A stretch of 64,000 nucleotides of DNA from Muriiphilus sp048268845 (GCA_048268845.1 JBLWUQ010000009.1:1-64000), one strand, 5' to 3'. Counted from the first letter of the stretch, positions 15,444 through 24,423 are shown. Numbers and translations: made by a program. Notes: generated by a model from the sequence alone, not told the origin.

Positions 15444-16892
15444 ATGGCCAAGGCGATCATGATCCAGGGTGCGGGCTCGAACGTGGGCAAGTCGCTCATC
15501 GTGGCGGGCATTGCGCGCGCCTGTCTGCGGCGTGGCCTGTCGGTCGCGCCATTCAAGCCGCAGAACATGTCCAACAACGCCGCCGTCACCGTCGATGGCG
15601 GCGAGATCGGGCGCGCCCAGGCGTTGCAGGCGCGCGCGGCGGGGCGTGATCCGGTGGTCGACATGAACCCGGTGCTTCTGAAGCCCGAGACCGACATCGG
15701 CGCGCAGGTCATCGTGCAGGGCCGGCGCTTTGCCACGCTGAAGGCGCGCGACTACGGCACGACCAAGGCCACGCTGATGCCAAAGGTGCTCGAGAGCTAC
15801 GCGCGGCTTGCGGCAAGCGCCGATCTGATCATCGTCGAAGGCGCAGGCAGCCCGGCCGAGATCAACCTGCGCCGGGGCGACATCGCCAACATGGGCTTTG
15901 CCGAGGCCGCCGGGGTGCCGGTGGTGTTGGTAGGCGACATCGACCGGGGCGGCGTCATTGCACAGCTTGTCGGCACCTGGGCGGTGCTGCCGGACGTCGA
16001 CAGAAACCGGATAAAGGGATTTCTGGTCAACAAGTTCCGCGGCGACGTGCAATTGTTTGACGAAGGCATGGACGAAATCGCGCGGCGCACCGGCTGGGCG
16101 CCGCTGGGGGTGATGCCGTGGTTTTCCGAGGCCTGGCGCCTGCCCGCCGAGGATGTGATGGACCTTGCCGCGCCACGCCCCGGCGGCGCGCTCAAGATCG
16201 CGGTTCCACGCCTGAACCGGATCGCGAATTTCGACGACCTCGATCCGCTGACCGCCGAGCCGGGCGTGAGCGTTGTGATCGTCGAGCCCGGTCGCGCCCT
16301 GCCCGGCGACGCCGCACTGGTGCTGATACCGGGGACGAAATCGACCATCGCGGACCTGACCGCGTTCCGCGCCAACGGCTGGGACATCGACCTTGCCGCG
16401 CATCAGCGGCGCGGCGGGCATGTGCTGGGGCTCTGTGGCGGCTATCAGATGCTGGGGCGCGATATTGCCGACCCCGACGGGATCGAGGGGCCGGCGGGGC
16501 GCGTGCCGGGGCTTGGGCTGCTTGACGTGGTGACGCGGCTCACGCCGGCAAAGACCCTGGCGCTGAGCGAGGCCAGTCATCCGGCGACCGGCGAGCTGGT
16601 TTCAGGCTACGAGATCCATCTGGGCGTGACCGAGGGGCCGGACCGGGCGCGGGCCTGGCTCGATGTTGCCGGACGTGCCGAAGGGGCGGCCAGCGCCGAT
16701 GGGCGGGTGCGCGGCACCTACCTGCACGGGCTGTTCGCCTCGGACGGGTTCAGGCGGGCCTATCTGGCCGGGCTTGGCGCGGCGGTGTCGGGGCTCAGCT
16801 ATGGTGACGGGGTGGAGCACACGCTCGACGCGCTTGCCGCGCATGTCGAGGCGCATCTCGACCTTGACGGGTTGCTGGCGCTGGCGGAATAG
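15444..16892 (+). CDS. cobQ: Cobyric acid synthase
   Basis: This 482-residue enzyme performs the four glutamine- and ATP-dependent amidations that turn adenosyl-cobyrinate a,c-diamide into adenosyl-cobyric acid in B12 biosynthesis. The N-terminal half is a dethiobiotin-synthetase-like ATPase with GAGSNVGKS at residues 9–17 and KPQNMSNNAAVT. The C-terminal half is a class I-type amidotransferase with GLCGGYQMLG (nucleophile Cys331) and the catalytic His428 in TYLHGLF. No other cob genes are in the window. The ATG follows closely after a terminator and has no visible riboswitch. Confidence 0.96.
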   Translation: MAKAIMIQGAGSNVGKSLIVAGIARACLRRGLSVAPFKPQNMSNNAAVTVDGGEIGRAQALQARAAGRDPVVDMNPVLLKPETDIGAQVIVQGRRFATLKARDYGTTKATLMPKVLESYARLAASADLIIVEGAGSPAEINLRRGDIANMGFAEAAGVPVVLVGDIDRGGVIAQLVGTWAVLPDVDRNRIKGFLVNKFRGDVQLFDEGMDEIARRTGWAPLGVMPWFSEAWRLPAEDVMDLAAPRPGGALKIAVPRLNRIANFDDLDPLTAEPGVSVVIVEPGRALPGDAALVLIPGTKSTIADLTAFRANGWDIDLAAHQRRGGHVLGLCGGYQMLGRDIADPDGIEGPAGRVPGLGLLDVVTRLTPAKTLALSEASHPATGELVSGYEIHLGVTEGPDRARAWLDVAGRAEGAASADGRVRGTYLHGLFASDGFRRAYLAGLGAAVSGLSYGDGVEHTLDALAAHVEAHLDLDGLLALAE

Positions 16893-16897
16893 GCGCT

Positions 16898-17815
16898 TCA
16901 GTCCAGGTCGCGCAACGCGAGGGCGCGGGCGATTTCGCGGCGCACCATGCGGCGGACGTTGTGGGTGATGCGTTCGCCGATCGGGCCTTGCAGCTCTTCG
17001 CGCACCAGCTGGGCGACATATTCGCGCAACAACGCCTCGTCGATCACCGATTCCTCTTCGAGCACTTCGGCATCGTCGATGCCGCCGATATCGTCGCCGC
17101 CGAAGGCATGGGCGTCGTCGGGCCGCGTCACCATGACGTCTTCCCAGGCGTCGGTGTCGAGGAAGGGCGCATCGTCCTCGGCGTCCGTTGGCGCATCGTC
17201 TTCGTCGGCGTCGGCCAGCGCGGCCTCATCCGCCACGTCGGGCGCGGGCGCGGGCGTGGGTTCGGGCTCCGTCTCGGCAGGCGCCCTGCCCGCCTTTGGC
17301 GCGGCGTGGTGATGGAAGATCACCTCGTCGGGCATGTCCTGGACTTCGCTGCCATCCGGCTCCCACTCGTCGGCGGTGTTGTCCACCGCCGCCTCAAGCT
17401 CGGCGATCCGGCGTTCGAGCGAGCGCTCTTCGGCGGCCTGCGCCATCGCGTCGGCCACCGATTTCTCGGCGGTTTCGAGCGTTTCGCTGGCCACCTCGGG
17501 GGCGGTTTCGGGGATGGCGTTGGCCGCGGCCAGCCGTTCGGAAAGGATTTCGACCGCGGCATCGACATCATCGGCGCGCGTCTCGACCTGGGGCGCCGGG
17601 GCGCTGTCGGCCTCACCGGCCAGCGCTTTGGCTTCGGGCGCTTCGGCGGCGTCCTCGACGCTGTCGTCAACCCGGAAGGCAGGCGTCAGAACCAGACGGT
17701 CGCGGGCCTCCGCGCCGGGTTTGTCGCGCCGGTGCGCCGTGGCGTTTTCAGAGACCAGTCGCCGGATGGAGGACAGGACATCCTCGATCTCAGCATTCGT
17801 TACCGCTTTTGACAT
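16898..17815 (-). CDS. PopZ/DUF2497-like acidic polar-organiser candidate
   Basis: This 305-residue protein has three parts: a short N-terminal helix (IEDVLSSIRRLVSEN, residues 9–24), a long acidic Ala/Glu/Asp/Pro-rich and probably disordered middle (about 30–240), and a basic C-terminal helical segment (LLREYVAQLVREELQGP…RRMVRREIARALA). PopZ, the polar scaffold of Caulobacter, has the same layout with an N-terminal EILASIRRII-type helix, an acidic linker and C-terminal oligomerisation helices. From general knowledge, popZ is often near tolC, pcm or valS in alphaproteobacteria; here tolC and pcm lie just upstream on the same strand. Sequence identity in the C-terminus looks low, so this is a proposal. 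Confidence 0.55.
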   Translation of the reverse strand: MSKAVTNAEIEDVLSSIRRLVSENATAHRRDKPGAEARDRLVLTPAFRVDDSVEDAAEAPEAKALAGEADSAPAPQVETRADDVDAAVEILSERLAAANAIPETAPEVASETLETAEKSVADAMAQAAEERSLERRIAELEAAVDNTADEWEPDGSEVQDMPDEVIFHHHAAPKAGRAPAETEPEPTPAPAPDVADEAALADADEDDAPTDAEDDAPFLDTDAWEDVMVTRPDDAHAFGGDDIGGIDDAEVLEEESVIDEALLREYVAQLVREELQGPIGERITHNVRRMVRREIARALALRDLD

Positions 17816-17917
17816 TCAACAGATTCCCGCTCTGGCCCTGGCCAAACATACCGGGCGCATCGCCATCACACAACGGTTTGGCTAACGGATCATGAACAAC
17901 CGGGGCCCGGAGGCAAA

Positions 17918-19312
17918 TTATTTCCGACCCAAGGCCTCGAGCACGGCGTCCAGACGCTCGCCCTGCGGGCTGACGAGATGCACGGGCGCACCCTGGACGG
18001 CGTTGTAATAGGCTTCCGGATCATAGGTCGCGATGCCCAGACCGAGGTGCTGGGCGGTCAGAAGCCCCATCGAGGACAACAGGTTGTAGGCCGCGCGATA
18101 CTGATCCGATTCGGCAGAAATCCGCGCCGCCTGGGCGTCGAGCAGGTCCTGTTCGTAGTTCAGCACCTCCAGCGTGGTGCGCGCGCCGAGTGCCAGTTCC
18201 TCACGGGCGCCGCGCAGGGCAACGCGGCTGGCGCGGATCTGCTGGTCGGTCGCGGTGATCGAGGCCTGCGCGATGGCAAGCTGCGCCCAGGCATTGGCGA
18301 CGGCCTGTTCGACCCCCTGCACCGCGATGTGCAGCCCGGCCTTGGCCGCCTCGGCCTGCGCCATCGACTGACGATAGAGCGCCGACAGCTTGCCGCCCTG
18401 ATAGATCGGCCCGGACAGCGTGACGCCGACATTGCCCCGCGTGAAATCGGTGGGCGCGGTCGAGCTCAGGGACCGGGTCAGCCCGGCATCGGCCGTGACG
18501 GTGGGAAGCATCGAGGTCTTGGATATCGCCACCGCAAGCTCGGCCACGGTGATCGAGCGCTTGGCGGCCAGAACGTCCGGGTGGCGGACACGGGCCAGCG
18601 CCTTGGCCTCGTCCAGCGTGCGCGCGGTCATCGGCACGCGCGGCGGCACCTGCAGGCTGTTGGGGTAGTGCCCGACCACGGCCTTGTATTCCTCGCGCGC
18701 CACCATCAGCTGCCCGCGCGCCGCGGCCTCGGCGCTTTTCGCGGCTGCCAGCCGGGCCTCGGCGAGCGACACGTCGGTCATGGTGATCTCGCCGACCTCG
18801 AAACGGTCGCGCGCGGCGCGCAACTCTTCGGTGATCAGGCGCACGTTGTTTTCCTGCAAGAGCGCGGTCTCATGCGCCGAGCGGACGCTGAGGAACGCGC
18901 TGACGGCACGAAACAGGACCTGCTGCTCGACGCCGATCAGAATCTCGCGGGTCATCATCACGTTTTCCCGCGCAAGCTCGATCCGCTTGTCGTTGCGTCC
19001 GAAATCGTAAAGTGTGAAGCTTGCCGAGAGGGTGGCGCTGGCGCTGGTCACGGTGGTCACCGATCCGGCGATCTCGGTCGCGGTCCAGCCGGCCTTGAGC
19101 GCGTAGTTGAGGACCGGGCGAAGGCCTGCCACGGCGACGGCGACATCCTCGTCCTTGACCCTGAGAAGCGCGCGCTGCTGATCGAGCAGACCCGAGGTGC
19201 GATAGGCCGAAACCAGCGCGTCCGACAGGCTTTCCGCCAGTGTCGCCACCGGCGTCAGCACCAGCGCGGAGGCCAACGCGATCGCCGCGATCCGTAGATT
19301 TTTCAAACGCAT
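17918..19312 (-). CDS. tolC: TolC-family outer membrane channel protein
   Basis: The predicted 464-residue protein starts with a signal peptide (MRLKNLRIAAIALASALVL, cleaved after LAES or nearby). It has the repeated beta-strand/long-helix structure of TolC: two related halves with the ALVSAYRTSGLLDQQRAL and ALARVRHPDVLAAKRSITVA helix starts. TolC trimers form the outer-membrane exit duct for type I secretion and RND efflux systems. No ABC or membrane-fusion partner is next to it, so it is probably a housekeeping channel. I prefer the ATG at 19312 (AAGG upstream); an in-frame ATG at 19327 is the alternative. It lies 115 nt downstream of pcm. Confidence 0.92.
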   Translation of the reverse strand: MRLKNLRIAAIALASALVLTPVATLAESLSDALVSAYRTSGLLDQQRALLRVKDEDVAVAVAGLRPVLNYALKAGWTATEIAGSVTTVTSASATLSASFTLYDFGRNDKRIELARENVMMTREILIGVEQQVLFRAVSAFLSVRSAHETALLQENNVRLITEELRAARDRFEVGEITMTDVSLAEARLAAAKSAEAAARGQLMVAREEYKAVVGHYPNSLQVPPRVPMTARTLDEAKALARVRHPDVLAAKRSITVAELAVAISKTSMLPTVTADAGLTRSLSSTAPTDFTRGNVGVTLSGPIYQGGKLSALYRQSMAQAEAAKAGLHIAVQGVEQAVANAWAQLAIAQASITATDQQIRASRVALRGAREELALGARTTLEVLNYEQDLLDAQAARISAESDQYRAAYNLLSSMGLLTAQHLGLGIATYDPEAYYNAVQGAPVHLVSPQGERLDAVLEALGRK

Positions 19313-19427
19313 CTCACCTTTTCCCATTCCGTTCCGGCCAGGCCGGTTTCAAAGGAAGTGCCCCGAACCGGCAATCCGGTTCAAGACGCATCGCGGCACC
19401 GGACGGAACTGCCACGACCCCACGTTA

Positions 19428-20081
19428 TCAGAGCGCGAAGCTTCGTTCCACTGCAAAGCCCGGCAGCACCGGCGCGGTCGCGTCGAAGGCGATCCGCCAA
19501 TCCACCCGACCGTCGACCTTGTAGCCGATACGCGCCCGGCCGATGTTTCCGTCGGCAAAGATCGCGCCGATACGACCGCCCTCCTTGAGCTGATCGGTCA
19601 GCGCCGCCGGCACCGTTTCCACCGCGCCCTCGATGACGATCACGTCATAGGGGCCGTGCTTGGCGTTGCCCACCGCCAGCGTCCCGGTCAGGACCACGAC
19701 ATTGTCGGCACCGGCTTCGGCAAGGCGGGTTTCGGCCTCGGCCGCCAGTGCCTCGTCCTCTTCCAGCGCCACCACGAAATCCGCCAGCCGCGCGATCACC
19801 GCCGAGGAATAGCCAAGCCCGCAGGCCAGATCGAGGACCACGTCCTCGGGCTGGATGTCGAGCGCGTCGAGCAGCTTGGCCAGCGTGCGTGGCTCGAACA
19901 GCACACGACCGCCGCCGAGCTCGATCGGCGCTTCGCTATAGGCCGCCTCACGCCGCGCGTCGGGCACGAAATCCTCGCGCGGCACGGTGAGCATCGCCTC
20001 GATGATGGGAAATTTCGTCACATCCGACGGGCGCACCTGTGTGTCCACCATCGTCGTCCGTCGCGCATGAAAATCGCTCAT
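19428..20081 (-). CDS. pcm: Protein-L-isoaspartate O-methyltransferase family protein
   Basis: This 217-residue SAM-dependent methyltransferase has motif I VLDLACGLGYSSAVIA, and DFVPDARREAAYSEAPIELGGGR upstream, as in Pcm proteins. Typical members methylate isoaspartyl residues in damaged proteins. The motif I sequence LACGLGYS deviates from the classical EIGTGSGYQ, and many alphaproteobacterial copies beside tolC share such differences, so true repair activity is uncertain. I set the start at the ATG at 20081 (MSDFHARRTTMVDTQVRPSD), which begins the conserved region. tolC and the PopZ-like gene follow in the same direction. Confidence 0.88.
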   Translation of the reverse strand: MSDFHARRTTMVDTQVRPSDVTKFPIIEAMLTVPREDFVPDARREAAYSEAPIELGGGRVLFEPRTLAKLLDALDIQPEDVVLDLACGLGYSSAVIARLADFVVALEEDEALAAEAETRLAEAGADNVVVLTGTLAVGNAKHGPYDVIVIEGAVETVPAALTDQLKEGGRIGAIFADGNIGRARIGYKVDGRVDWRIAFDATAPVLPGFAVERSFAL

Positions 20082-20256
20082 GTCTGGTCCCGTCTGTTGC
20101 AGGCTCCAAGCGGAGTCGGGTCGTCTTGCCATAGAACCGATATGGCCGCAACACGCGCCGCATACATTCAGGGCCACCTGCGGCACCGGCGCGACAGGTT
20201 GCCCGCGCGACCCTCTTGCACACGCGCCCTTGGTCGGCTACATGCGCAATGGCTTC

Positions 20257-20330
20257 GGCGAGTTGGCGGAGTGGTTACGCAGCGGATTGCAAATCCGTGC
20301 ACATGAGTTCGATTCTCATACTCGCCTCCA
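20257..20330 (+). tRNA. tRNA-Cys (anticodon GCA)
   Basis: The 74-nt cloverleaf folds fully: acceptor stem GGCGAGT / ACTCGCC, discriminator T and encoded CCA at 20328–20330; anticodon arm GCGGA-TTGCAAA-TCCGT (one G·T pair) with GCA in the loop; T arm ATGAG-TTCGATT-CTCAT. A U discriminator is the known identity element of tRNA-Cys. The gene marks the boundary between the core block on its left and the catabolic island on its right. Confidence 0.96.
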
Positions 20331-20363
20331 CGATCTCCTGACCATTTCGGCATGAAACAAGGC

Positions 20364-20389
20364 ACCACCGAGAGGCGGCGCGGTTTTTT
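20364..20389 (+). terminator. Probable terminator after tRNA-Cys
   Basis: An imperfect stem (ACC-A-CCG against CGG-CGC-GGT) is followed directly by six T residues at 20384–20389, 34 nt after the tRNA. The U-tract is clear; the stem is modest. The remainder of the gap to the first dehydrogenase (20390–20625) holds the operator-like site described separately. Confidence 0.55.
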
Positions 20390-20540
20390 GTGTCCACAGC
20401 CTGATCACGCCGCACCATGCCGCTCGGATCATCACGTCCTGAGGCGGCTTGCTCGTGTGGCCGGTCCGCCGATCCGCGCGCGCCCTGAGGGGCCGTCCGA
20501 CCGCGCCCGCGCGCGATTGGACCACCAAAAGTGTATTGTA

Positions 20541-20560
20541 TTGGTCTGTATATCAGTCCA
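20541..20560. promoter_or_regulatory. Island operator-like site A (upstream of the first SDR)
   Basis: TTGGTCTGTATATCAGTCCA reads as an imperfect palindrome (TGG-x-CTG-N5-CAG-x-CCA). It lies 66–85 nt before the first SDR start codon and matches sites B, C and F base for base in its left half. The A+T-rich surroundings differ from the G+C-rich neighbourhood. It is probably a binding site for the GntR-type regulator at 27914–28732. Confidence 0.65.
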
Positions 20561-20625
20561 TAATTCCTTTTGATGGGCGACAGACTTCGCCGCAATCACA
20601 ACCAGGGCCATGTCGGGAGGAAAGC

Positions 20626-21396
20626 ATGAAGCTGGCGGGCAAGCGCGCCATAGTCACCGGCAGTGCGGCGGGCATAGGGGCCGCGATCGCGGCGCGTTTG
20701 CTGGCTGAAGGTGCGCGGGTGATGATCGCGGACAGGAATGTCGAGGCCGCAAGGGCGATGGCGGCCCGTTTGTCGCCGGATGCGGTCGCGCTCGAGGTCG
20801 ACGTGTCCATTTCGGAGTCGGTCCGCAACATGGTGGGCACTTGCGTCGCCGAGTTCGGCGGTCTGGACGTGCTGATCAACAACGCCGGCATCGTCCATCG
20901 CGACGACACCGAGATCGAAGACACCACCGAAGAGGCCTGGGACACTACCTTGGGCGTCAACCTGAAGGGCGTCTTTCTGTGTTCGAAGTTCGCGATCCCC
21001 GCGATCGAGGCGAGCGGGGGCGGGGCGATCGTGAACATCGCCTCCATCGTCGGCCTGCGTGGGTCGTTTCCGGCGCAGATCGCCTATACGGCAAGCAAGG
21101 GCGGCGTGATCGCGCTCAGCCGGGAAATGGCCGTGGGACTGGCGCGGCGGCGGATCAGGGTCAACGCGATCTGTCCCGGCCTGACCGCGACGGAAATGGC
21201 GGCGGGCCTGGTGGCGGACGACGCCGCCTATCAGCTTCGCCGGCTGCACATCCCGATGGGCAGGATGGGTCAGCCCGACGAAATCGCATCGGTCGCGGCG
21301 TTCCTTGCGTCCGACGATGCCTCCTACATCACCGGACAGGCGCTTGCGGTCGATGGCGGCCTGACCGAGGCGTTTCTGACGCCTCCGGACCGCTGA
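20626..21396 (+). CDS. SDR family oxidoreductase 1 (3-oxoacyl-ACP reductase/FabG-like)
   Basis: This 256-residue classical short-chain dehydrogenase has the NAD(P) motif TGSAAGIG at residues 11–18, the NNAG motif, and catalytic Tyr154 and Lys158 in YTASK. An acidic Asp after the second strand (IADRN) favours NAD(H). The substrate is unknown; it could oxidise a hydroxyl group of the catabolic intermediate. The start at 20626 has GGAGG five bases upstream, so the long upstream extension of the frame is not used. It is the first gene of a two-SDR unit preceded by operator-like site A. Confidence 0.9.
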   Translation: MKLAGKRAIVTGSAAGIGAAIAARLLAEGARVMIADRNVEAARAMAARLSPDAVALEVDVSISESVRNMVGTCVAEFGGLDVLINNAGIVHRDDTEIEDTTEEAWDTTLGVNLKGVFLCSKFAIPAIEASGGGAIVNIASIVGLRGSFPAQIAYTASKGGVIALSREMAVGLARRRIRVNAICPGLTATEMAAGLVADDAAYQLRRLHIPMGRMGQPDEIASVAAFLASDDASYITGQALAVDGGLTEAFLTPPDR

Positions 21397-21521
21397 CCCG
21401 TGGGCCGTTGAGTGCCGGCGCGGTCGGAGGGAAGCCCGGCGAGAGGACCAGGCTGAAAAGAGGAAACGGTGCCGCCGCCAATCGGGCGGCACCCCGGAAT
21501 GCATCGAAACGGAGGAAAACA

Positions 21522-22301
21522 ATGTCCAAGGAATTTGCGGGAAAGTCGATCATCGTGACCGGTGGCTCAAAGGGTATCGGGCGCGGAATCGCCAGGGGGT
21601 TTGCGGCGCAGGGCGGTCAGGTCATGATCGCCGCGCGCAACGAGCGCGACATGCAGGCTGCGGTCGACGAGATCACCAGCTCGGGCGGCATCGCCCGTGC
21701 CACGGTCTGCGACGTGACCGACTGGGGCTCGGTTCAGCATCTGGTTGCCGAGACGGTGAAGGCGTTCGGTGCGGTCGACGTGTTCTGCGCCAATGCAGGC
21801 ATATTCCCGCAATCGAAGATCGCCGACATGGACCCGGACGAATGGGACGATGTCATGGCGACAAATCTCAAGAGCACGTTCCTTGGCGTCAAGGCCTGTA
21901 TTCCCGAGTTCGAGAAGCGCCCCAACGGGCGGGTTGTGATCACGTCTTCGATCACCGGGCCCCTCACCGGCTTTCCGGGCTGGACGCATTACGGTGCCTC
22001 CAAGGCCGGGCAACTCGGCTTCCTGCGCACCGCGGCAATGGAGCTGGCGCGCTACGGGGCGACGATCAATGCGGTCATGCCGGGCACGATCTTCACCGAA
22101 GGGCTGAATGATCTCGGTCAGGATTACCTCGATGCCGCAGCGGCGGCGATCCCGCTGCGACGCCTCGGGTCGGTCGACGATATCGCCAATGCGGCCCTGT
22201 TCTTCGCAAGCGAGAACGCCGCCTATATCACCGGCCAGACCATCGTCGTGGACGGCGGGCAGTTGCTGCCGGAAACCGCCGACGCGATCGCGGCCATCTG
22301 A
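21522..22301 (+). CDS. SDR family oxidoreductase 2
   Basis: This 259-residue classical SDR has TGGSKGIG near residue 14, ANAG at the structural motif, and catalytic Tyr157 and Lys161 in YGASK. The segment GQTIVVDGGQLLPET closes the domain. Segment AARNE after strand 2 has no acidic residue at the usual NAD-selecting position and carries Arg instead, which points to NADP(H). It lies 125 nt after SDR 1 in the same direction, with its own GGAGG seven bases upstream of the ATG. The two enzymes may use different cofactors, one for catabolic oxidation and one for reduction; this is inference. Confidence 0.88.
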   Translation: MSKEFAGKSIIVTGGSKGIGRGIARGFAAQGGQVMIAARNERDMQAAVDEITSSGGIARATVCDVTDWGSVQHLVAETVKAFGAVDVFCANAGIFPQSKIADMDPDEWDDVMATNLKSTFLGVKACIPEFEKRPNGRVVITSSITGPLTGFPGWTHYGASKAGQLGFLRTAAMELARYGATINAVMPGTIFTEGLNDLGQDYLDAAAAAIPLRRLGSVDDIANAALFFASENAAYITGQTIVVDGGQLLPETADAIAAI

Positions 22302-22316
22302 GCCGGGCGATGACGT

Positions 22317-22354
22317 GTGGCGCCATGCGATCGAACGAGACCGCATGGCGCCAC
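22317..22354. terminator. Bidirectional hairpin between SDR 2 and the amidotransferase
   Basis: A perfect 13-bp stem GTGGCGCCATGCG / CGCATGGCGCCAC encloses a 12-base loop. It sits in the 78-nt gap between two convergent genes, with no clear T-run on either side, so it is probably a terminator or mRNA-stabilising structure for both transcripts. Confidence 0.7.
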
Positions 22355-22379
22355 CACTAACCTTTGGGATGGGCCGGGG

Positions 22380-23102
22380 TCAGGCGGGACGCGGGATGGT
22401 TGCGACCCAGTTGCGCGCTATGGCAATCCCGGCGGTATCGGCCGTCGCGCCCAGGCTGTCGGCTTCCAGCGCATGACGCTCGGTCCAGCCCGGCCGGTTC
22501 TCGGACAGCCACGCGGCGAACTCGCAATTCCATTCGGAGACGACCGACCGGTCGGCCTCGAAATGGAACTGCATGCCATATCCGGCACGGCCGATGCGGA
22601 AGGCCTGGTTTTCCACCTCGGCGCTGGTGGCTAGGCGAACGGCGCGGCGCGGCAAGGTGAAGGTATCGTCGTGCCACTGGAAAATGGGGAATGACGACGC
22701 GGTCCCCCTGAAGACCGGATCGTTCACACCTTCCTGCGTCAATTCCACCTGCCTCCAGCCGAACTCGCTGGCCCCGCCGATGATGTTGCGCCCGCCATAG
22801 GCGCGCGCCAGCAACTGGCTTCCCAGACAGATCCCCAGCACCGCCCGGTCGGTTTCGACGAACGAGCGCATCAGGCTGCTCAGGTGCGGCATCCAGGAAC
22901 AGGTCGCGTCGTCAAGCGCATGCTGCACGCCGCCGAGCACGACGATCGCGTCGTGGTCCTCGGGTCCGTCTGGCAGCGGCTCGCCAAGATGCGCGCGGAC
23001 CAGATCGAGTTCCGCGCCCACTTCGCCGAGCACGGTTTCGATATGGCCGAGCTTGCACCCTTCGAAGTTGTAAACAATGAGGACACGCATGAAGTGATCC
23101 AT
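22380..23102 (-). CDS. Class I glutamine amidotransferase-like hydrolase
   Basis: This 240-residue protein has a complete GATase triad: Cys92 in GICLGSQLLA, and His180 and Glu182 in GMQFHFE. It has no synthase domain, so it probably works as a free gamma-glutamyl hydrolase or amidase. Stand-alone proteins of this fold pair with glutamine-synthetase-like ligases in aniline degradation (TdnT with TdnQ), and PuuD plays the same role in putrescine degradation with a similar class I GATase fold. A GS-like gene lies in this island at 31014. It forms a two-gene unit with the kinase-like gene upstream (33 nt gap). An in-frame ATG at 23090 is a possible alternative start. Confidence 0.85.
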   Translation of the reverse strand: MDHFMRVLIVYNFEGCKLGHIETVLGEVGAELDLVRAHLGEPLPDGPEDHDAIVVLGGVQHALDDATCSWMPHLSSLMRSFVETDRAVLGICLGSQLLARAYGGRNIIGGASEFGWRQVELTQEGVNDPVFRGTASSFPIFQWHDDTFTLPRRAVRLATSAEVENQAFRIGRAGYGMQFHFEADRSVVSEWNCEFAAWLSENRPGWTERHALEADSLGATADTAGIAIARNWVATIPRPA

Positions 23103-23135
23103 ATTCCCTGGGTTGAGCCTTGGATTTTGCGGTGC

Positions 23136-24140
23136 TCAGCGAAGAAAGCGATCGCTGAGGTAGTCTTCGGCGATGCGGCATGCACCGGCGGTGTATCCGG
23201 CGCCGAGGTCGCGTGCCTCCTTGGCATATGCGCTGTGCGACCCGACCCATCCCACCAGCAGCAGGCGCCGGAACAGCACCAGGGTCGGGAGGATGTCGCG
23301 GTCTGCCTGGGTGAGCGGTCGGTGCTTGACGTAGCTGTCGAGCCAGGTCGCCATCCAGTCGCCGACGCGCGGATCGTCTTCGATCAGGCTGACGGCCGAG
23401 GCGAATTCATACATGAACCAGGAAAAGCCGCAGTCGTCGAAATCGATGACATAGAGGTCGTCGCCGTCGTAGATCAGGTTGGCCGGACGCAGGTCGTTAT
23501 GCGTCAGTCCGAACCTGCCCTTGCCTTCGCCGTATTCGATCAGCCTGCGCTTGATCTCGGCATCGGCACGCGACAGCACGTCGCGCTCATAGGCCCCGAG
23601 GCCGACCCCGTCCTGCCAGCGCCCCCACATCGGGTTCGGACCCAGGGCCGCGTCATAATCGCAGGTGTAGCGCTGAAAGCCCGCGGGACGCTGCCAGGCT
23701 TCGCCATGCAGGTGCATCTTGGCCGCAAGCGATCCCAGCGCATCGAAGCTCGGGGCCAGATCGCCCTCGGGGCTTGGCGAGGTGCCGGGGAGCCAGTCGA
23801 ACAGGACCACGTGGCGTTCCGGGCCGTCATTGTCGGCCTCGATCGTCTGGACCCGCGAACCATCCCTGGCGGCGATCGACACCGGCGGCGCGACAACCCC
23901 CTCTTCGCGCAGGGCATCCATCCAGAGCAGCTCGGACTCGATTTCCTGTCTGGTGTGATAGTTGAGACGATGGACGCGCAGCGCGGCGCGGCGGCCCGTT
24001 GCCGGGTCATCGACGCGATAGGTGGTGTTCTCGGAAACATTCACCAGGGTGAAGGTCGCATCGGGTGAGAAGTCGTAGCGCGCCAGCGCGGCCCCGGCAA
24101 CGCCGTCGAGGGGGTTGGTCACCACAGCAGTATCATTCAT
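23136..24140 (-). CDS. APH-fold phosphotransferase (aminoglycoside/homoserine/hydroxylysine kinase-like)
   Basis: The 334-residue protein has the APH catalytic loop HNDLRPANL (Asp216, Asn221) and the metal-binding DFDD at residues 233–236, so it should be an active small-molecule kinase. Relatives phosphorylate choline, homoserine, hydroxylysine or aminoglycosides. Hydroxylysine kinase is known to pair with class III PLP phospho-lyases, and a class III PLP enzyme is encoded divergently beside it. This suggests an amino alcohol substrate, but it is inference. The ATG at 24140 starts the conserved part; the upstream frame runs into the operator region and was not used. Confidence 0.82.
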   Translation of the reverse strand: MNDTAVVTNPLDGVAGAALARYDFSPDATFTLVNVSENTTYRVDDPATGRRAALRVHRLNYHTRQEIESELLWMDALREEGVVAPPVSIAARDGSRVQTIEADNDGPERHVVLFDWLPGTSPSPEGDLAPSFDALGSLAAKMHLHGEAWQRPAGFQRYTCDYDAALGPNPMWGRWQDGVGLGAYERDVLSRADAEIKRRLIEYGEGKGRFGLTHNDLRPANLIYDGDDLYVIDFDDCGFSWFMYEFASAVSLIEDDPRVGDWMATWLDSYVKHRPLTQADRDILPTLVLFRRLLLVGWVGSHSAYAKEARDLGAGYTAGACRIAEDYLSDRFLR

Positions 24141-24251
24141 CCACCTTCTCCCATTCGCGAGGTGCCGGAAAACGCAGCACGAATTCCTGTCCGGCAGCGG
24201 AGCAATCACGTTGCCCCACCTTGATTCTTCTTCTACTGGTTTAATGGCCCA

Positions 24252-24271
24252 TTGGTCCATCCGTTAGACAA
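24252..24271. promoter_or_regulatory. Island operator-like site B (divergent region, kinase side)
   Basis: TTGGTCCATCCGTTAGACAA matches the shared motif in 7 of its first 9 positions and again at TAGAC in the right half. It lies 112 nt before the kinase start in the divergent gap 24141–24423. The same gap holds site C and a looser inverted repeat TGGTGTC (24291–24297) / GACACCCA (24317–24324) that could serve another factor. Confidence 0.55.
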
Positions 24272-24360
24272 TAGTTCCAGCGATACTTTCTGGTGTCAAT
24301 AGCTCGACACGGACCCGACACCCATTTCTATATCTTGCAGGTCGAAGCCTCGATGGTATA

Positions 24361-24380
24361 TTGGTCTAAGAATCAGACGT
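24361..24380. promoter_or_regulatory. Island operator-like site C (upstream of ridA)
   Basis: TTGGTCTAAGAATCAGACGT contains the inverted halves GTCT and AGAC and ends 43 nt before the preferred RidA start, close enough to overlap a promoter. Its left half is identical to sites A, D and F. Confidence 0.65.
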
Positions 24381-24423
24381 ATTACTCCAGAGACCGACCT
24401 TTCGCAAAGCAGGAATGGAACCG

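Noticed and set aside
20517..20528. TTGGACCACCAA as a further operator copy
   Set aside because: It does not align with the shared 20-bp motif; its symmetry is short and could be chance.
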